This document shows positions 48,485 to 58,572 of a stretch of 64,000 bases of DNA, in pieces. The notes under the pieces were generated by a model. That model was given only the letters and a program-made list of their open reading frames with translations. It was not told where the DNA came from and made no database searches. Numbering within the stretch: the first letter of the stretch is position 1; each line of letters begins with the position of its first letter. The DNA comes from Psychrosphaera haliotis (GTDB taxonomy: Bacteria > Pseudomonadota > Gammaproteobacteria > Enterobacterales > Alteromonadaceae). The position numbers were made by a program, and so were the translations under genes. The stretch is taken from positions 558,001-622,000 of the forward strand of contig NZ_WOCD01000003.1 of NCBI RefSeq assembly GCF_009728465.1, given 5' to 3'.

Positions 48485-49783
48485 TTAACGCATTGCCAAT
48501 AGTAGGTTTTTATTATGCTCAAGCATTTCCATTCTTACCGCGGCTAAGGTTAAGAACTTATCTTTCTCATTTTTAGAAATAGGATTTGCTTTGGGTAATG
48601 ATACGGTTCTTGGGTTGCGGTGAACACCATTTACTAAAAACTCATAATGAAGATGTGGTCCTGCAGCTAAACCCGTTGAGCCAACTAAGCCAATGACTTG
48701 ACCTTGCTTAACTTTAGCGCCTTTACGAACCTTACGTTTAGAGAAGTGAATATATTTAGTTGTGATACCACCACCATGCTCAACAAAAACATGATGACCA
48801 TTAAACCGATCGTAACCTGACTTTATTACCTTGCCGTCACCGGCCGCAAAAACAGGTGTACCTGTACTAGCTGCATAATCAACGCCACGGTGAGCTTTGT
48901 AGCGTTTTTGAACTGGGTGATAACGACGCTTGCTAAAACTTGAACTTATATACTTAAAACTAACGGGAGCGCGCAAGAATGTTTTTTGCATGCTGTCGCC
49001 ACCAGGCGTGTAATAACGACCATCCGAGTAACGAACCGCACTAAAACCTTCATTTTGATTGGTAAACTCAGCAGCTAAAATTTCCCCGTAACCAGAGAAC
49101 TCTCCATCAATAAACACTTGTTCTACTAAAGCTGAAAATTTATCGCCTTCTCTAATATCAAGGGCGAAATCCACATCCCACTGGAAAATATTAGCCAAGT
49201 TCATGATTAGCTTGTCATTTAGGCCTGACATCACGCCCGCATTCCAGAAGTTACTGTTTATCGTCCCTTCAAAATAACGTTCTGTTATTACTGTTTCTTT
49301 TTGCTCAATAGATGTTTCAAACTTGCCGGTGTTAGTTCGTTTTGTTACTAAGGTTTCTACCGCCTCATTTGCGTATTGCAGCTCTATAAGCTGTTTATTT
49401 TCGTCAAACGTAAAGGTTAAGTATTTTCCAGGAATTAAACGAGTAAACTTTTGCGCCAATTTGTCCGAACGAGTAATCTCTAACATCGTTTTTTGTGGTA
49501 CACCTTGGCGTTTAAAAATAGTTGCCAACGAATCACCGCTTTTAATACGCACTTGTTTTATGGTGGTATCGGTTTGAGTAAAATTAGAGACTGACTTGAT
49601 ATTTAAAGGTAGTGGGTACTCTTGGCCAACCGCTAACTCTTCATAATCAGCGGCAACGCGAATCACGTCTTTTGAGGCCTCTGCGGACTCAGAAGGTAAT
49701 AAAAGCAGTGCGAATAAAAGTCCTAATGCACCTAAAAGTGCATATCTATGCTGCTTTGGAAAACTATCTATTAAATGTCTCAT
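48485..49783 (-). CDS. M23 peptidoglycan DD-endopeptidase, MepM-like
   Basis: A 432-residue periplasmic cell-wall hydrolase. An N-terminal signal anchor (ALLGALGLLFALLLLP) precedes an OapA/LysM-like region (KSGDSLATIFKRQGVPQ), a middle domain, and the LytM/M23 zinc-peptidase domain (about 300-400) with HRGVDYAASTGTPV and GPHLHYEF holding the zinc ligands. Relatives such as E. coli MepM cut D-Ala-mDAP cross-links to allow wall growth. It is upstream of anmK, so a wall hydrolase and a wall-recycling enzyme are co-transcribed. Confidence 0.92.
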   Translation of the reverse strand: MRHLIDSFPKQHRYALLGALGLLFALLLLPSESAEASKDVIRVAADYEELAVGQEYPLPLNIKSVSNFTQTDTTIKQVRIKSGDSLATIFKRQGVPQKTMLEITRSDKLAQKFTRLIPGKYLTFTFDENKQLIELQYANEAVETLVTKRTNTGKFETSIEQKETVITERYFEGTINSNFWNAGVMSGLNDKLIMNLANIFQWDVDFALDIREGDKFSALVEQVFIDGEFSGYGEILAAEFTNQNEGFSAVRYSDGRYYTPGGDSMQKTFLRAPVSFKYISSSFSKRRYHPVQKRYKAHRGVDYAASTGTPVFAAGDGKVIKSGYDRFNGHHVFVEHGGGITTKYIHFSKRKVRKGAKVKQGQVIGLVGSTGLAAGPHLHYEFLVNGVHRNPRTVSLPKANPISKNEKDKFLTLAAVRMEMLEHNKNLLLAMR

Positions 49784-49861
49784 TACCTACTTCTCGCAAT
49801 AAAAACGACTACATGGCGTGATTTAAAAATTCTAAGCTCCCGAGAATAACACTCTAAAACA

Positions 49862-49892
49862 AACAAGCCAACTTTTTGAGGGTCGGCTTGTT
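49862..49892 (-). terminator. Possible terminator after der
   Basis: The stem AACAAGCC/GGCTTGTT with a loop of about 15 bases lies 25 bases after the der stop codon on the minus strand. The T tract is short, so the call is moderate. Confidence 0.5.
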
Positions 49893-49916
49893 GGTAATCT
49901 GACTATTTTGATATGT

Positions 49917-51482
49917 TTAAGTGCGTCGGCTATGACGCTTAATAAACCCACCAGCTTTACGCTGTTGCGATAGTGTCATTGCTTTTTGCTTCTTATCTTC
50001 AAATGGGTTGTCACCTTCTCTAAATTCAATCTTGATTGGTGTACCCATTACATCTAATGCTTTTCTATAGTAGTTCATTAGATAACGTTTGTATGAATCT
50101 GGTAGTTCATCAACTTGGTTACCGTGAATAACTATTCTAGGTGGATTGTAGCCACCAGCATGAGCGTACTTAAGTTTTATGCGTCGTCCGCGGATCATAG
50201 GCGGTTGGTGATCGTCTTGAGCCATTTTCATAATACGAGTTACCATTGACGTTGAAATACGTTTAGTAGCCGACTGATAAGCTTCTATAATTGATTCGTA
50301 TAAATGACCAACACCTGTTCCATGAAGAGCCGATATAAAGTGTAATCGTGCAAAATCAATGAACCCTAGGCGGCGATCTAACTCACGTTTAACATCATCT
50401 TTTACGCCTTGATCAAGTCCATCCCACTTATTTACTGCTATAACAATTGAACGACCCGCATTTAAAGCAAAACCTAATAAGCTTAAGTCTTGATCTGAGA
50501 TACCTTCTCTCGCATCCAACAACAATAATACAACGTTAGCATCTTCTATTGCTTGAAGCGTTTTAACAACAGAGAACTTTTCAATGGACTGTTTAATACG
50601 TCCACGGCGTCTTACACCAGCCGTATCGATAATGATGAAATCTTGGTCGTTACGTGTCATTGGTATATAAACCGAATCACGAGTTGTACCTGGCATATCG
50701 TAAACAACAACGCGCTCTTCACCCAACATTCTATTTGTAAGCGTAGACTTACCCACATTTGGACGACCAATTAAAGCAAACTTTATTGGTAAGTCTTGGA
50801 AAGGCACAGCCTCTTCATCGCTATTTTCATCATGTTCGTGATCAAGCGCTAAGTCTTCTAGTGATTGTAACTTTTTAACATTAGGTTCCGCATCGTCTGC
50901 GCCTTCTGCATCCTCATCACCCATGCTTTCCAACAAACGCTCAGCTTCCGCTAGTTCGTCCATTGCCGCTTCATATTCTGCCGTTAATTTTTCAACAACT
51001 GGAATTAAAGCATGGTCTAATAATTGGCTAACTCCACGTCCCTGAGACGCAGCAATTTGGTGTACTTCACCTAATGCAAGTGCATAAAATTCAGCACTAT
51101 AAGAGTCACCGTCTATGCCATCAACCTTGTTAGCAACAACAAAGGTCGGTTTGTCTTTTTTTCTAAGATGTTGAGATATAGCTTGGTCAGCCGCTGTTAA
51201 TCCCGCTCTTGCATCCACCAAGAACAAAACAATATCCGCCTCATCAATCGCTAAAAGCGACTGTTCAGCCATTTCAACATCAATTCCTTCTTCTGTACCA
51301 TCAATACCTCCTGTATCAACAACAATAAAGTTGTTTTCCTCATGACTGGCTTGTCCATAACGACGGTCACGTGTAAGTCCAGGAAAGTCCGCCACTAACG
51401 CATCACGCGTTTTTGTTAAGCGATTAAACAAGGTTGACTTTCCAACGTTTGGACGACCAACTAAAGCCACTACAGGTAGCAT
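49917..51482 (-). CDS. der: Ribosome-biogenesis GTPase Der (EngA)
   Basis: Der has two consecutive G domains and a KH-like domain and is essential for 50S subunit maturation. The first domain shows [21 protein letters not shown] and NKVDG; the second shows [24 protein letters not shown] and NKWDG. The C-terminal KH-like part has [20 protein letters not shown]. The linker between the G domains is acidic ([12 protein letters not shown]), and the length is 521 residues. The der-bamB-yfgM-hisS cluster is conserved. Confidence 0.97.
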   Translation of the reverse strand: MLPVVALVGRPNVGKSTLFNRLTKTRDALVADFPGLTRDRRYGQASHEENNFIVVDTGGIDGTEEGIDVEMAEQSLLAIDEADIVLFLVDARAGLTAADQAISQHLRKKDKPTFVVANKVDGIDGDSYSAEFYALALGEVHQIAASQGRGVSQLLDHALIPVVEKLTAEYEAAMDELAEAERLLESMGDEDAEGADDAEPNVKKLQSLEDLALDHEHDENSDEEAVPFQDLPIKFALIGRPNVGKSTLTNRMLGEERVVVYDMPGTTRDSVYIPMTRNDQDFIIIDTAGVRRRGRIKQSIEKFSVVKTLQAIEDANVVLLLLDAREGISDQDLSLLGFALNAGRSIVIAVNKWDGLDQGVKDDVKRELDRRLGFIDFARLHFISALHGTGVGHLYESIIEAYQSATKRISTSMVTRIMKMAQDDHQPPMIRGRRIKLKYAHAGGYNPPRIVIHGNQVDELPDSYKRYLMNYYRKALDVMGTPIKIEFREGDNPFEDKKQKAMTLSQQRKAGGFIKRHSRRT

Positions 51483-51590
51483 GAATTCACCTCAAAAAAA
51501 GTTGATTTAACTAAAAATCAATAAAATATAAAAACGAAAAAGGCTTCGTATCCATTACGGACTACAAAGCCTATTATAAAGATGTAACTA

Positions 51591-52862
51591 TTACGGTAGA
51601 CGTAAAGCGGTCAGTTCGCCATCTCGAGTCTGGATATAAAGTAATTCTTCAGACGCTACTGGTGAAGCATATGCTCTACGGTCTTCACTAGTAAACCAGC
51701 TTACAAACCAACGGAATGCTGAGTAATCCCAATCATCCAATTTATATCGAGATATTTCTACGCCCGAATTTTTATCTAAAAAGTGGTAATAACCTTCAAA
51801 GTCGCCAACAACTATTGTGTCTTTATAGACTACCGGTTGAGATAATCGACGATTATAAAAATCATTATTTGTCCACTTTTCAACGCCTGTACTTGCTTCA
51901 ACCGCAGTTACAAAACCTTTAGCATCTGTTAAGTAAATTATGCCAGTGTCTAATGTAAGGTTACGATACGAAGAGTACTCACGCTTCCACTTTACTCGAC
52001 CAGATTGAATATCAACAGCCGCCAAATTGCCGTTATATGCAATCATATAAGCGTCTGGTCCAACAACAATCGGTTTACTATCAACATCTATCAAACGTTC
52101 TAGTTCGGTAGTGCCTTTAACAACCGCAATTTGTGCATCCCAAGCTAACAAGCCTTGGTCTAACAGCATTACTTGTAGTTTACCCGTTGCAGTGCCAACT
52201 AGTACACCACCACTTTCAATAGTAGGAGATGAAGTTCCACGCAAAGTAAGTGCTGGAACGGTTGTTTCAGCTTGCCAGCGCATCTCACCAGAATCAGGGT
52301 GTAATACTACAACGTTCCCAGATGTTGTTGAAACAGCAACCCAACCATCACCAGCATCTGGAGCGGCAACAACTTCGCCATCTACTTTTTGACGCCACAA
52401 CAATTCACCTGACTCTTGAGACAAAGCAATGACTTCACCATTCTCAGAGCCAATGTAGATATTTTTATAAGCAGCAGTGATGCCACCGCTCAACTTATCT
52501 GTTTCTCTGTCACCAAAGGTTAACTTGTCATAAAATGAAGGTGGGTTTGAGCGTGTGTCCGTTTCCCAAATCATTTTACCCGTTAGTTTGTTATAAGCTA
52601 ATACTTCACCTTTACGACTAGCAGCAAAAATAACGTCACCAACAACCGCAGGCTGTAAATTAGAAAAATAGTTTTCAACACCAGAACCTGCTTGCTTACG
52701 CCATTCTACTTCAACATCACGAGTTATATTGATTGACTTAAGCTCGGCAATACGAGTTGCTTCATTTTCTTCTGTAGTTTCACAACCCATAAGCATCGAT
52801 GTACTTAAAGTTGTTAAAAAAGCGAGTTTTATCACGCTTGATTTCATATTATTAAACAGCAT
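51591..52862 (-). CDS. bamB: Outer-membrane assembly lipoprotein BamB
   Basis: BamB is the eight-bladed beta-propeller lipoprotein of the BAM complex that inserts outer-membrane proteins. The signal ends in the lipobox STSMLMGC. PQQ-propeller blade repeats are visible throughout (LTGKMIWETDTRS, ESGELLWRQKVDG, DSGEMRWQAETT, QSGRVKWKREY, STGVEKWTNND). The length, 423 residues, is slightly above the usual 390. It lies 12 bases after yfgM. Confidence 0.95.
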   Translation of the reverse strand: MLFNNMKSSVIKLAFLTTLSTSMLMGCETTEENEATRIAELKSINITRDVEVEWRKQAGSGVENYFSNLQPAVVGDVIFAASRKGEVLAYNKLTGKMIWETDTRSNPPSFYDKLTFGDRETDKLSGGITAAYKNIYIGSENGEVIALSQESGELLWRQKVDGEVVAAPDAGDGWVAVSTTSGNVVVLHPDSGEMRWQAETTVPALTLRGTSSPTIESGGVLVGTATGKLQVMLLDQGLLAWDAQIAVVKGTTELERLIDVDSKPIVVGPDAYMIAYNGNLAAVDIQSGRVKWKREYSSYRNLTLDTGIIYLTDAKGFVTAVEASTGVEKWTNNDFYNRRLSQPVVYKDTIVVGDFEGYYHFLDKNSGVEISRYKLDDWDYSAFRWFVSWFTSEDRRAYASPVASEELLYIQTRDGELTALRLP

Positions 52863-52874
52863 AATGCCTGCCCT

Positions 52875-53522
52875 TTAGCTAGCCACGTTAGTTGACAGAG
52901 CCAAATCCTGAAGCTTCATTTTAAGAATAGTGTTGCCTTCCAAACCACCTTTATCAGCTGCTAACTGGTATGCTTGACGTGCTTCACTTTCTTTCCCCTG
53001 TGCAACTAATGCATCGCCTTTAATTTCAGCAACACGTGCCTCATAGGCTGGTGCCGTTACTAGAGACAAAGTTTCTAAGGCCGCATCGTATTTTTCCAAC
53101 GCCACTTGAACACGCGCTAAACGTGTATTTACTAAACCTTTAAGGCTTGTCTCAGTTGTCGCGTTAACTGCAGCTTGTAAGCGTGTCTCAGCTACGGTTA
53201 ACTCACCTGCTTCCACTGATTTCTTAGCCGCTACTAAGTTCGCAAAAATGCCATAACCAGTTTCACCGTGAGCTTCAACAAACTTGCTAAGCTCTGAGTT
53301 AACAACATCGGCTTGAGCTGACTCAGCCCCAGCAACTTTTAAAAACTGATCAAATTCTACAGAGGCACTTTCTTGTGCTTCAATTTGGCTATCAACATAA
53401 AAGTTCCAACCTGTGAAACCAGCAACACCGAGTGCTGCACCAACTAAAATTTGAAGTCCGTTTTCTTTAAAAAATGACTTAATTGCTTCTTCTTGTTGTT
53501 CTTCTGTAGAGTAAATTTCCAT
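52875..53522 (-). CDS. yfgM: SecYEG-associated TPR protein YfgM
   Basis: A 215-residue inner-membrane protein with one transmembrane helix (about 24-41) and a periplasmic TPR-like domain. The start MEIYSTEEQQEEAIKSFFKENG matches YfgM, which associates with the Sec translocon and PpiD and helps hand proteins to periplasmic chaperones. Its place between hisS and bamB is the conserved one. Confidence 0.92.
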   Translation of the reverse strand: MEIYSTEEQQEEAIKSFFKENGLQILVGAALGVAGFTGWNFYVDSQIEAQESASVEFDQFLKVAGAESAQADVVNSELSKFVEAHGETGYGIFANLVAAKKSVEAGELTVAETRLQAAVNATTETSLKGLVNTRLARVQVALEKYDAALETLSLVTAPAYEARVAEIKGDALVAQGKESEARQAYQLAADKGGLEGNTILKMKLQDLALSTNVAS

Positions 53523-53569
53523 TACAACCTCTTAATTTGTACCGCATCTATTAGCAAATAGCCTAGATA

Positions 53570-54853
53570 TCAATTTTGTCCTACCAACTCTTCAACTTGG
53601 TTGGCTACGTCACTCCAAGCCACTGTTTTTTGTTCACCTTGTACAACTAGGTTCTTAACAGTTACTTGCTCATTATTTATTTCGTCTTCACCTAATATAA
53701 GTGCGACTTTAGCGCCTAATTTATCAGCTCGCTTCATTTGTTTCTTAAAGTTGCCACCACCACAATGGTTAACAACACGTAAACTAGGGGCAGAATGTCG
53801 CAATTGCTCGGCAATTTCAACTGCTTTTAGTTCCGCTTGCAAGCCTTGAGCTACAATGTAGACATCCGCACTAGAAGTTGGTTCAACCAAAATCTCTAAT
53901 GTTTGCAATAAAAGTACTAAGCGTTCTATACCCATAGCAAATCCAACCGCTGGGGTAGACTTACCACCTAGTTGCTCCACTAAACCATCGTAACGGCCAC
54001 CGGCCAAAACAGTACCTTGTGAACCTAAGCTGTCAGTAACCCACTCAAAAACCGTACGATTATAATAATCTAAGCCACGAACAAGGCGTTCGTTTACCAC
54101 ATATTCAATACCCGCTGCGTCTAATCGAGCCTTAAGCTCCGCAAACATTTCAGCAGACTCTTCGTCTAGGTGCTCTGAAAGCTTAGGGGCGTTTTCTAAT
54201 ATTTTTTGGACATCTGCATTCTTACTGTCAAGAATACGCAGTGGGTTTGTTCCCAAACGACGCTTAGAGTCTTCATCTAGACTCTCTTCATGTTGCTTCA
54301 AAAACTCAACCAATGCAGCTGTATAGTTTTGACGCGCTTCACTGGTACCCAATGAATTTATTTCTAATTTTAGATGCTCGGTAATTCCAAACGCTTTCCA
54401 CAATCTTGCAGATAACATAATAACTTCGGCATCCATGTCTGCACCCGCAAAGCCATAGGACTCAACGCCAAATTGGTGGAATTGACGATAACGTCCTTTT
54501 TGAGGACGTTCGTGACGGAACATTGGGCCTGTATACCATAAACGTTGTTGTTGATTATAAAGAAGCGCACCTTGGTTTGCCGCTCTTACACATACAGCCG
54601 TTCCTTCTGGGCGAAGGCTTAACGAGTCACCGTTGCGATCGTCAAAGGTGTACATTTCTTTTTCAACGATGTCTGTTACTTCGCCAACAGAACGCTTAAA
54701 CAAATCAGTGAATTCTACAATTGGGAAGCGGATTTCTGAATAACCATAACTGGCCACTGTTTGTCTTAACACAGTTTCTACTTGCTGCCATTGGGCAGTT
54801 TCAATTGGCAAGATATCGTTCATGCCTCTAATGGCTTGGATAGGCTTAGACAC
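53570..54853 (-). CDS. hisS: Histidyl-tRNA synthetase
   Basis: A class II aminoacyl-tRNA synthetase of 427 residues. Motif 1 is in the first 70 residues; motif 2 is [20 protein letters not shown]; the histidine-A peptide is [13 protein letters not shown]; motif 3 is [11 protein letters not shown]-terminal anticodon-binding domain (about 330-425) follows. It is the first gene of the hisS-yfgM-bamB-der run visible here and is divergent from an HD-GYP gene; the usual ispG neighbour is absent. Confidence 0.97.
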   Translation of the reverse strand: MSKPIQAIRGMNDILPIETAQWQQVETVLRQTVASYGYSEIRFPIVEFTDLFKRSVGEVTDIVEKEMYTFDDRNGDSLSLRPEGTAVCVRAANQGALLYNQQQRLWYTGPMFRHERPQKGRYRQFHQFGVESYGFAGADMDAEVIMLSARLWKAFGITEHLKLEINSLGTSEARQNYTAALVEFLKQHEESLDEDSKRRLGTNPLRILDSKNADVQKILENAPKLSEHLDEESAEMFAELKARLDAAGIEYVVNERLVRGLDYYNRTVFEWVTDSLGSQGTVLAGGRYDGLVEQLGGKSTPAVGFAMGIERLVLLLQTLEILVEPTSSADVYIVAQGLQAELKAVEIAEQLRHSAPSLRVVNHCGGGNFKKQMKRADKLGAKVALILGEDEINNEQVTVKNLVVQGEQKTVAWSDVANQVEELVGQN

Positions 54854-55031
54854 AGCTAGAAAATCCTTAGATAAAAAAATAGTGCGACATTATAAGCGCT
54901 TTAGTCGCTCAGGTAAATTGCTAACAATGTGAATCTGTATTGCAGTGAGCTTTTTATTTAATTTAATGGGCTCAATTCGTAATTTTCTGTTAAATTAAAG
55001 GTAACAATAATTATCAAGCCTAAATCCAACG

Positions 55032-56210
55032 ATGTTAAAAGAATTTTTAGTTAGTGATCTTAAATCAGGCATGTTTATCACTGAAGTAACTGAGCAATCG
55101 GGCCACTTTTCCGTAAAATCTGGTGGGTTTGTAAGAACACAAAAAGCAATCGACTCACTGTCATCTAAAGGTGTCCGCCGTGTTTTAGTGGATATGGCTA
55201 AAAGTGAGCATGTCGAAGAGTCAAAACCTGAGACAGTAGCTGAAGTAAAAGAACCTAGAGTAAAATCTTCGTTTAAAGATGAAATTGGTAAAGCAAAAAA
55301 GCTTTATAACCAAGCTAAGAAACTTCAACGCCAAGCATTAGCTAGCATGAAGGCTGGCCGTCCAATCGACTCAGACGGCATGAAAGAAGTTGCTGACGGT
55401 TTTATAGATTCGGTATTTAGGAACCAAGACGCGCTTGCTTGTATGACTCGAATGCGTCAAAAAGACGATTATTTAATGGAACACTCAATTAATGTTTCAA
55501 TTATTATGACCATCTTCGCTAAACACATGAAAATAGATGAGAAGATCATACACGACTTAGCAACAGGCGCGTTGCTTCATGATTTAGGTAAGATTAACGT
55601 ACCCGATGAAGTTTTGCACAAACCTGGCCGTCTTACAGATGAAGAAATGGTGGTTATGCGTTCTCACGTAACACTTGGGTATGACATTTTGAAAGAGACT
55701 GAGGGGTTATCAGACACTATTTTGGAAGTGGTTCTTGATCACCACGAACGACTAGATGGTTCAGGCTACCCAAATGGTAAAAATGAGTCCCAACTCAGTC
55801 AATACGCCAAAATGATTAGCATCTGCGACACATATGACGCAATTACTGCGTCCAGGGTTTATCAAAGTGCCCGTACACCTATCATGGCGTTCAAAATTTT
55901 AAGAAAAGAAAGTGGTGCTAGTTTTGACGCTGGTTTAGTGGCTGAGTTTATTAATTGTATGGGCGTGCACCCTGTAGGTACTTTAGTTCAAACCAAAAGT
56001 AATAAATTAGGAATTGTTGTTAAGTCTAATTTTGTTAATCCACTTTGCCCTGTTGTTAAAGTTTTTTATAGTTTGGCCAATAAAGGATACATACCATCCA
56101 AAAGCATAGATTTAGGTGCACCAGGCGTAGAAGATGAAATTGCCAAAAGCGTAAAGCCAGAAGATTACGGAATTGATATTAATCGTATTATGGCGGAAAT
56201 ATTAGACTAA
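55032..56210 (+). CDS. HD-GYP cyclic-di-GMP phosphodiesterase (DUF3391)
   Basis: A 392-residue protein with an N-terminal DUF3391 domain (about 5-130) and an HD-GYP domain (about 145-330). All metal and signature residues appear: the first His in MEHSINVS, HDLGKINVP, SHVTLGYDIL, DHHERLDGSGYP, and the Asp pair in SICDTYDAIT. It should hydrolyse cyclic di-GMP. A short C-terminal domain with VGTLVQTKSNKLGIVV follows. A close paralogue starts 57 bases downstream. Confidence 0.92.
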   Translation: MLKEFLVSDLKSGMFITEVTEQSGHFSVKSGGFVRTQKAIDSLSSKGVRRVLVDMAKSEHVEESKPETVAEVKEPRVKSSFKDEIGKAKKLYNQAKKLQRQALASMKAGRPIDSDGMKEVADGFIDSVFRNQDALACMTRMRQKDDYLMEHSINVSIIMTIFAKHMKIDEKIIHDLATGALLHDLGKINVPDEVLHKPGRLTDEEMVVMRSHVTLGYDILKETEGLSDTILEVVLDHHERLDGSGYPNGKNESQLSQYAKMISICDTYDAITASRVYQSARTPIMAFKILRKESGASFDAGLVAEFINCMGVHPVGTLVQTKSNKLGIVVKSNFVNPLCPVVKVFYSLANKGYIPSKSIDLGAPGVEDEIAKSVKPEDYGIDINRIMAEILD

Positions 56211-56266
56211 CTGACCCTTTATGATAGGAAATACAACATTGTTTTATTGTTTATTTGGAGCAAACA

Positions 56267-57437
56267 ATGAGTGAAGGACTGCAGCGTATACCTATTACCC
56301 GGCTGTTACCTGGTCAATATGTTGTGGACATATCGCAGCAAATTGGCCACATGAGAGTAGCGTCTTCTGGGTGGGTGCGTTTCTCAGCAGGAGATCAATG
56401 AACTTATTGCTAAGGGCATTGTAAGCGTCACTGTTGATTTAGGCCAAAAGTTAACGTCGTTAGAGGCTGATGACTTTAGTTTCCAAGAGCAGTTTGGTCG
56501 CGTTCCATTTAGTCAAGAAATTGAAAATGCAAAAGAATCTGTTGATAAGCTTACGGCGAATTTAGTAGAAAGCTTTGCCCATATCCGAAACGAGAACCTC
56601 TTTGACGTCAACGCGCTTCACTTGGCTGCCATGGAGTTTATCGCGTCAATATATCGTAATTCTGCACCCGCACTCGCATTAGTAAGAGTTAAACATTACC
56701 AAGACTTTCAACTCGGTCATGCTCTTAGATGCGCAGCTTATTATGCTGCTATGTTAAGAAAAATGAAATGGCCAGCAGATGTAGCTCAAAATTGGGTAAT
56801 GGGTGCCTTATTGCACGACATAGGAAAGCTAAATATGTCGGCTTCCATTCAGCAACCCAACAACAAAAACATTTCCGATAAACAAAGAGCTGAAGACGAC
56901 TTTTTAGTTGCCGAACATGTTAACAATGGGATTGAAATAGCCTCATCGGTGGGTAGTTTAACCCGCGAAACGTTAGAGGTTATTCAACTTCACCATGAAA
57001 AGATTGATGGCTCAGGTTATCCAGACAATAAAAAACTGACGGATATAAATGACGCTATTCGTATTTTTGGTATTGTAAATGAGTTTGATAATTTGACGCG
57101 ACTTGGTGTGAATGGCAAACCGATTGGTGTTTTGCAGGCCTACAGGAAGTTAATGAAGTTAGACGCCGAGTTTGACAATGACATGCTGCAACGGTTTATA
57201 CAAAACATTGGCGTGTACCCTTCTGGCACACTAGTAAAATTAAAAAGCGGTAAAGTGGGTTTAGTTTTAGATAACTCAGGAAACCACTTAAGACCCTTTA
57301 TAAAAGTTATCTACAACGAAAATGTAGGGCACCATGTTAATGCTAAGATCATTAACTTAGAAACCGCCCGCAATGAAGAAATAGAAGGTTTATATTACGG
57401 TAACAAACGCGGGATTTTTGCTGAAAATTACCTTTAA
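56267..57437 (+). CDS. HD-GYP-like protein, paralogue with altered site (frameshifted)
   Basis: The true start is the ATG at 56267, with a GGAG box, giving MSEGLQRIPITRLLPGQYVV, the same DUF3391 type of N terminus as its upstream neighbour. The frame closes at 56399; removing one T of the T3 run at 56380-56382 continues it as VRSQQEINELIAKGIVSV to 57437, about 390 residues. The HD-GYP part has GALLHDIGKLNM and LHHEKIDGSGYP, but the normally conserved CDxYDA is NEFDN, replacing a metal-ligand Asp by Asn. A longer insertion follows HDIGK. It may be a weakened or inactive phosphodiesterase used as a sensor (inference). Confidence 0.82.
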
Positions 57438-57492
57438 AAAGTATGCTGTTAATTCTCTTCATTAGCAGCATAAATCTTTAATGAATAAAACT

Positions 57493-58572
57493 CTACTTGT
57501 AGTCCTCTAAAGCTACCTGACTAAACCGCCTTTCCCTACTTTCCCATATTACAATTCCTTGTCGTATTTCAGCGAGTCGTAAGTAAGGAGTTAATCGGTC
57601 GCCTTCATAAAGCGTTGTATTGTTAATTCGTACCCAACGCTCATTTACATCGGACGAATAGATATGCATTTCATATTGAAGCTCAGGTATAAAAGCTCTA
57701 TCGCCGTCTGGCAGATCATTAATATCAACTAAACTAGAGTCCACTTCCACTTGAATACTTCTTTGCTGATTATTTGTTTTCTTAGCTGTACCAACTTCTG
57801 TTTGTGCTAGTGCTTCAGCAAAACGAGCTTGTAAATCCGACGAGACATCTTCAACTTTTACATTCGAACTATTAATGTCTGCAACATTTATAACGAGTTG
57901 CTCTGGCTCATCAATAGCCTCTTCTTTTCCTGTTTCGAGCTGCTTTTTGTCTGTTTCAAGTTGTTTTTCAGTAATCAACTGAGATGTTCCACTCAATTGC
58001 TCATCAGGGGCTTGCGTCAACAATTCACTTGGCCTACTACTAGGCAACTGCTCAATAGCATCTGATTCCATTTGGCCATTTGCTTGAGTTGCTATTTGAG
58101 GTGCGGATTGAGTTACGTTCGGCGGCTCTGACTGGTTGGCTGTCTGGGGTTGTGCTTGAATGGGTGACGCACCTAAATCTGGAGCTTGGTTTTGAGTTTG
58201 AGTTTGAGTTTGAGTTTGATTTTGATTAGTTGGCTGATTAACACTTAAAGGCTGGTTCTGGACGAAAGCTTGTGAATTTGCTGGCTTTGATCCAACAATA
58301 TAACCACCTAACAAACCAACGATTAGCAGTAATATTGCAATGGCTAGCCACGCTAACCAAGAAAAACTAGGTGAGCTAGCACCATTATCTGCAAATGCAG
58401 GGCCTGAATTTACGGTGTTTGCATAGCTATAACCGTTGTTTGAGTTGCCAGACATTTGTAACTGGGTCTGACTCTGATTAGCCGACTGATTAGATGCACC
58501 ATTACTACCAGTCTTGTTGTTTGTTTTTTGGCTGCTTTGTTCTTTTATTAGTGCTTTATATAAAAAACTCAC
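57493..58572 (-). CDS. General secretion pathway protein B-like (GspB/ExeB)
   Basis: A 359-residue inner-membrane protein. It has a short cytoplasmic start (MSFLYKALIKEQ), one transmembrane helix (about 76-98), a long Gln/Thr/Asn/Pro-rich periplasmic linker with a QTQTQTQTQNQ stretch, and a C-terminal GspB-type domain (about 285-355: LPDGDRAFIPELQYEMHIYS ... ERWVRINNTTLYEGD). ExeB/GspB helps assemble the type II secretion secretin in the peptidoglycan layer. The start overlaps the end of the ExeA-like gene by four bases, so the pair works together. No other secretion genes lie in the window. Confidence 0.85.
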   Translation of the reverse strand: MSFLYKALIKEQSSQKTNNKTGSNGASNQSANQSQTQLQMSGNSNNGYSYANTVNSGPAFADNGASSPSFSWLAWLAIAILLLIVGLLGGYIVGSKPANSQAFVQNQPLSVNQPTNQNQTQTQTQTQNQAPDLGASPIQAQPQTANQSEPPNVTQSAPQIATQANGQMESDAIEQLPSSRPSELLTQAPDEQLSGTSQLITEKQLETDKKQLETGKEEAIDEPEQLVINVADINSSNVKVEDVSSDLQARFAEALAQTEVGTAKKTNNQQRSIQVEVDSSLVDINDLPDGDRAFIPELQYEMHIYSSDVNERWVRINNTTLYEGDRLTPYLRLAEIRQGIVIWESRERRFSQVALEDYK

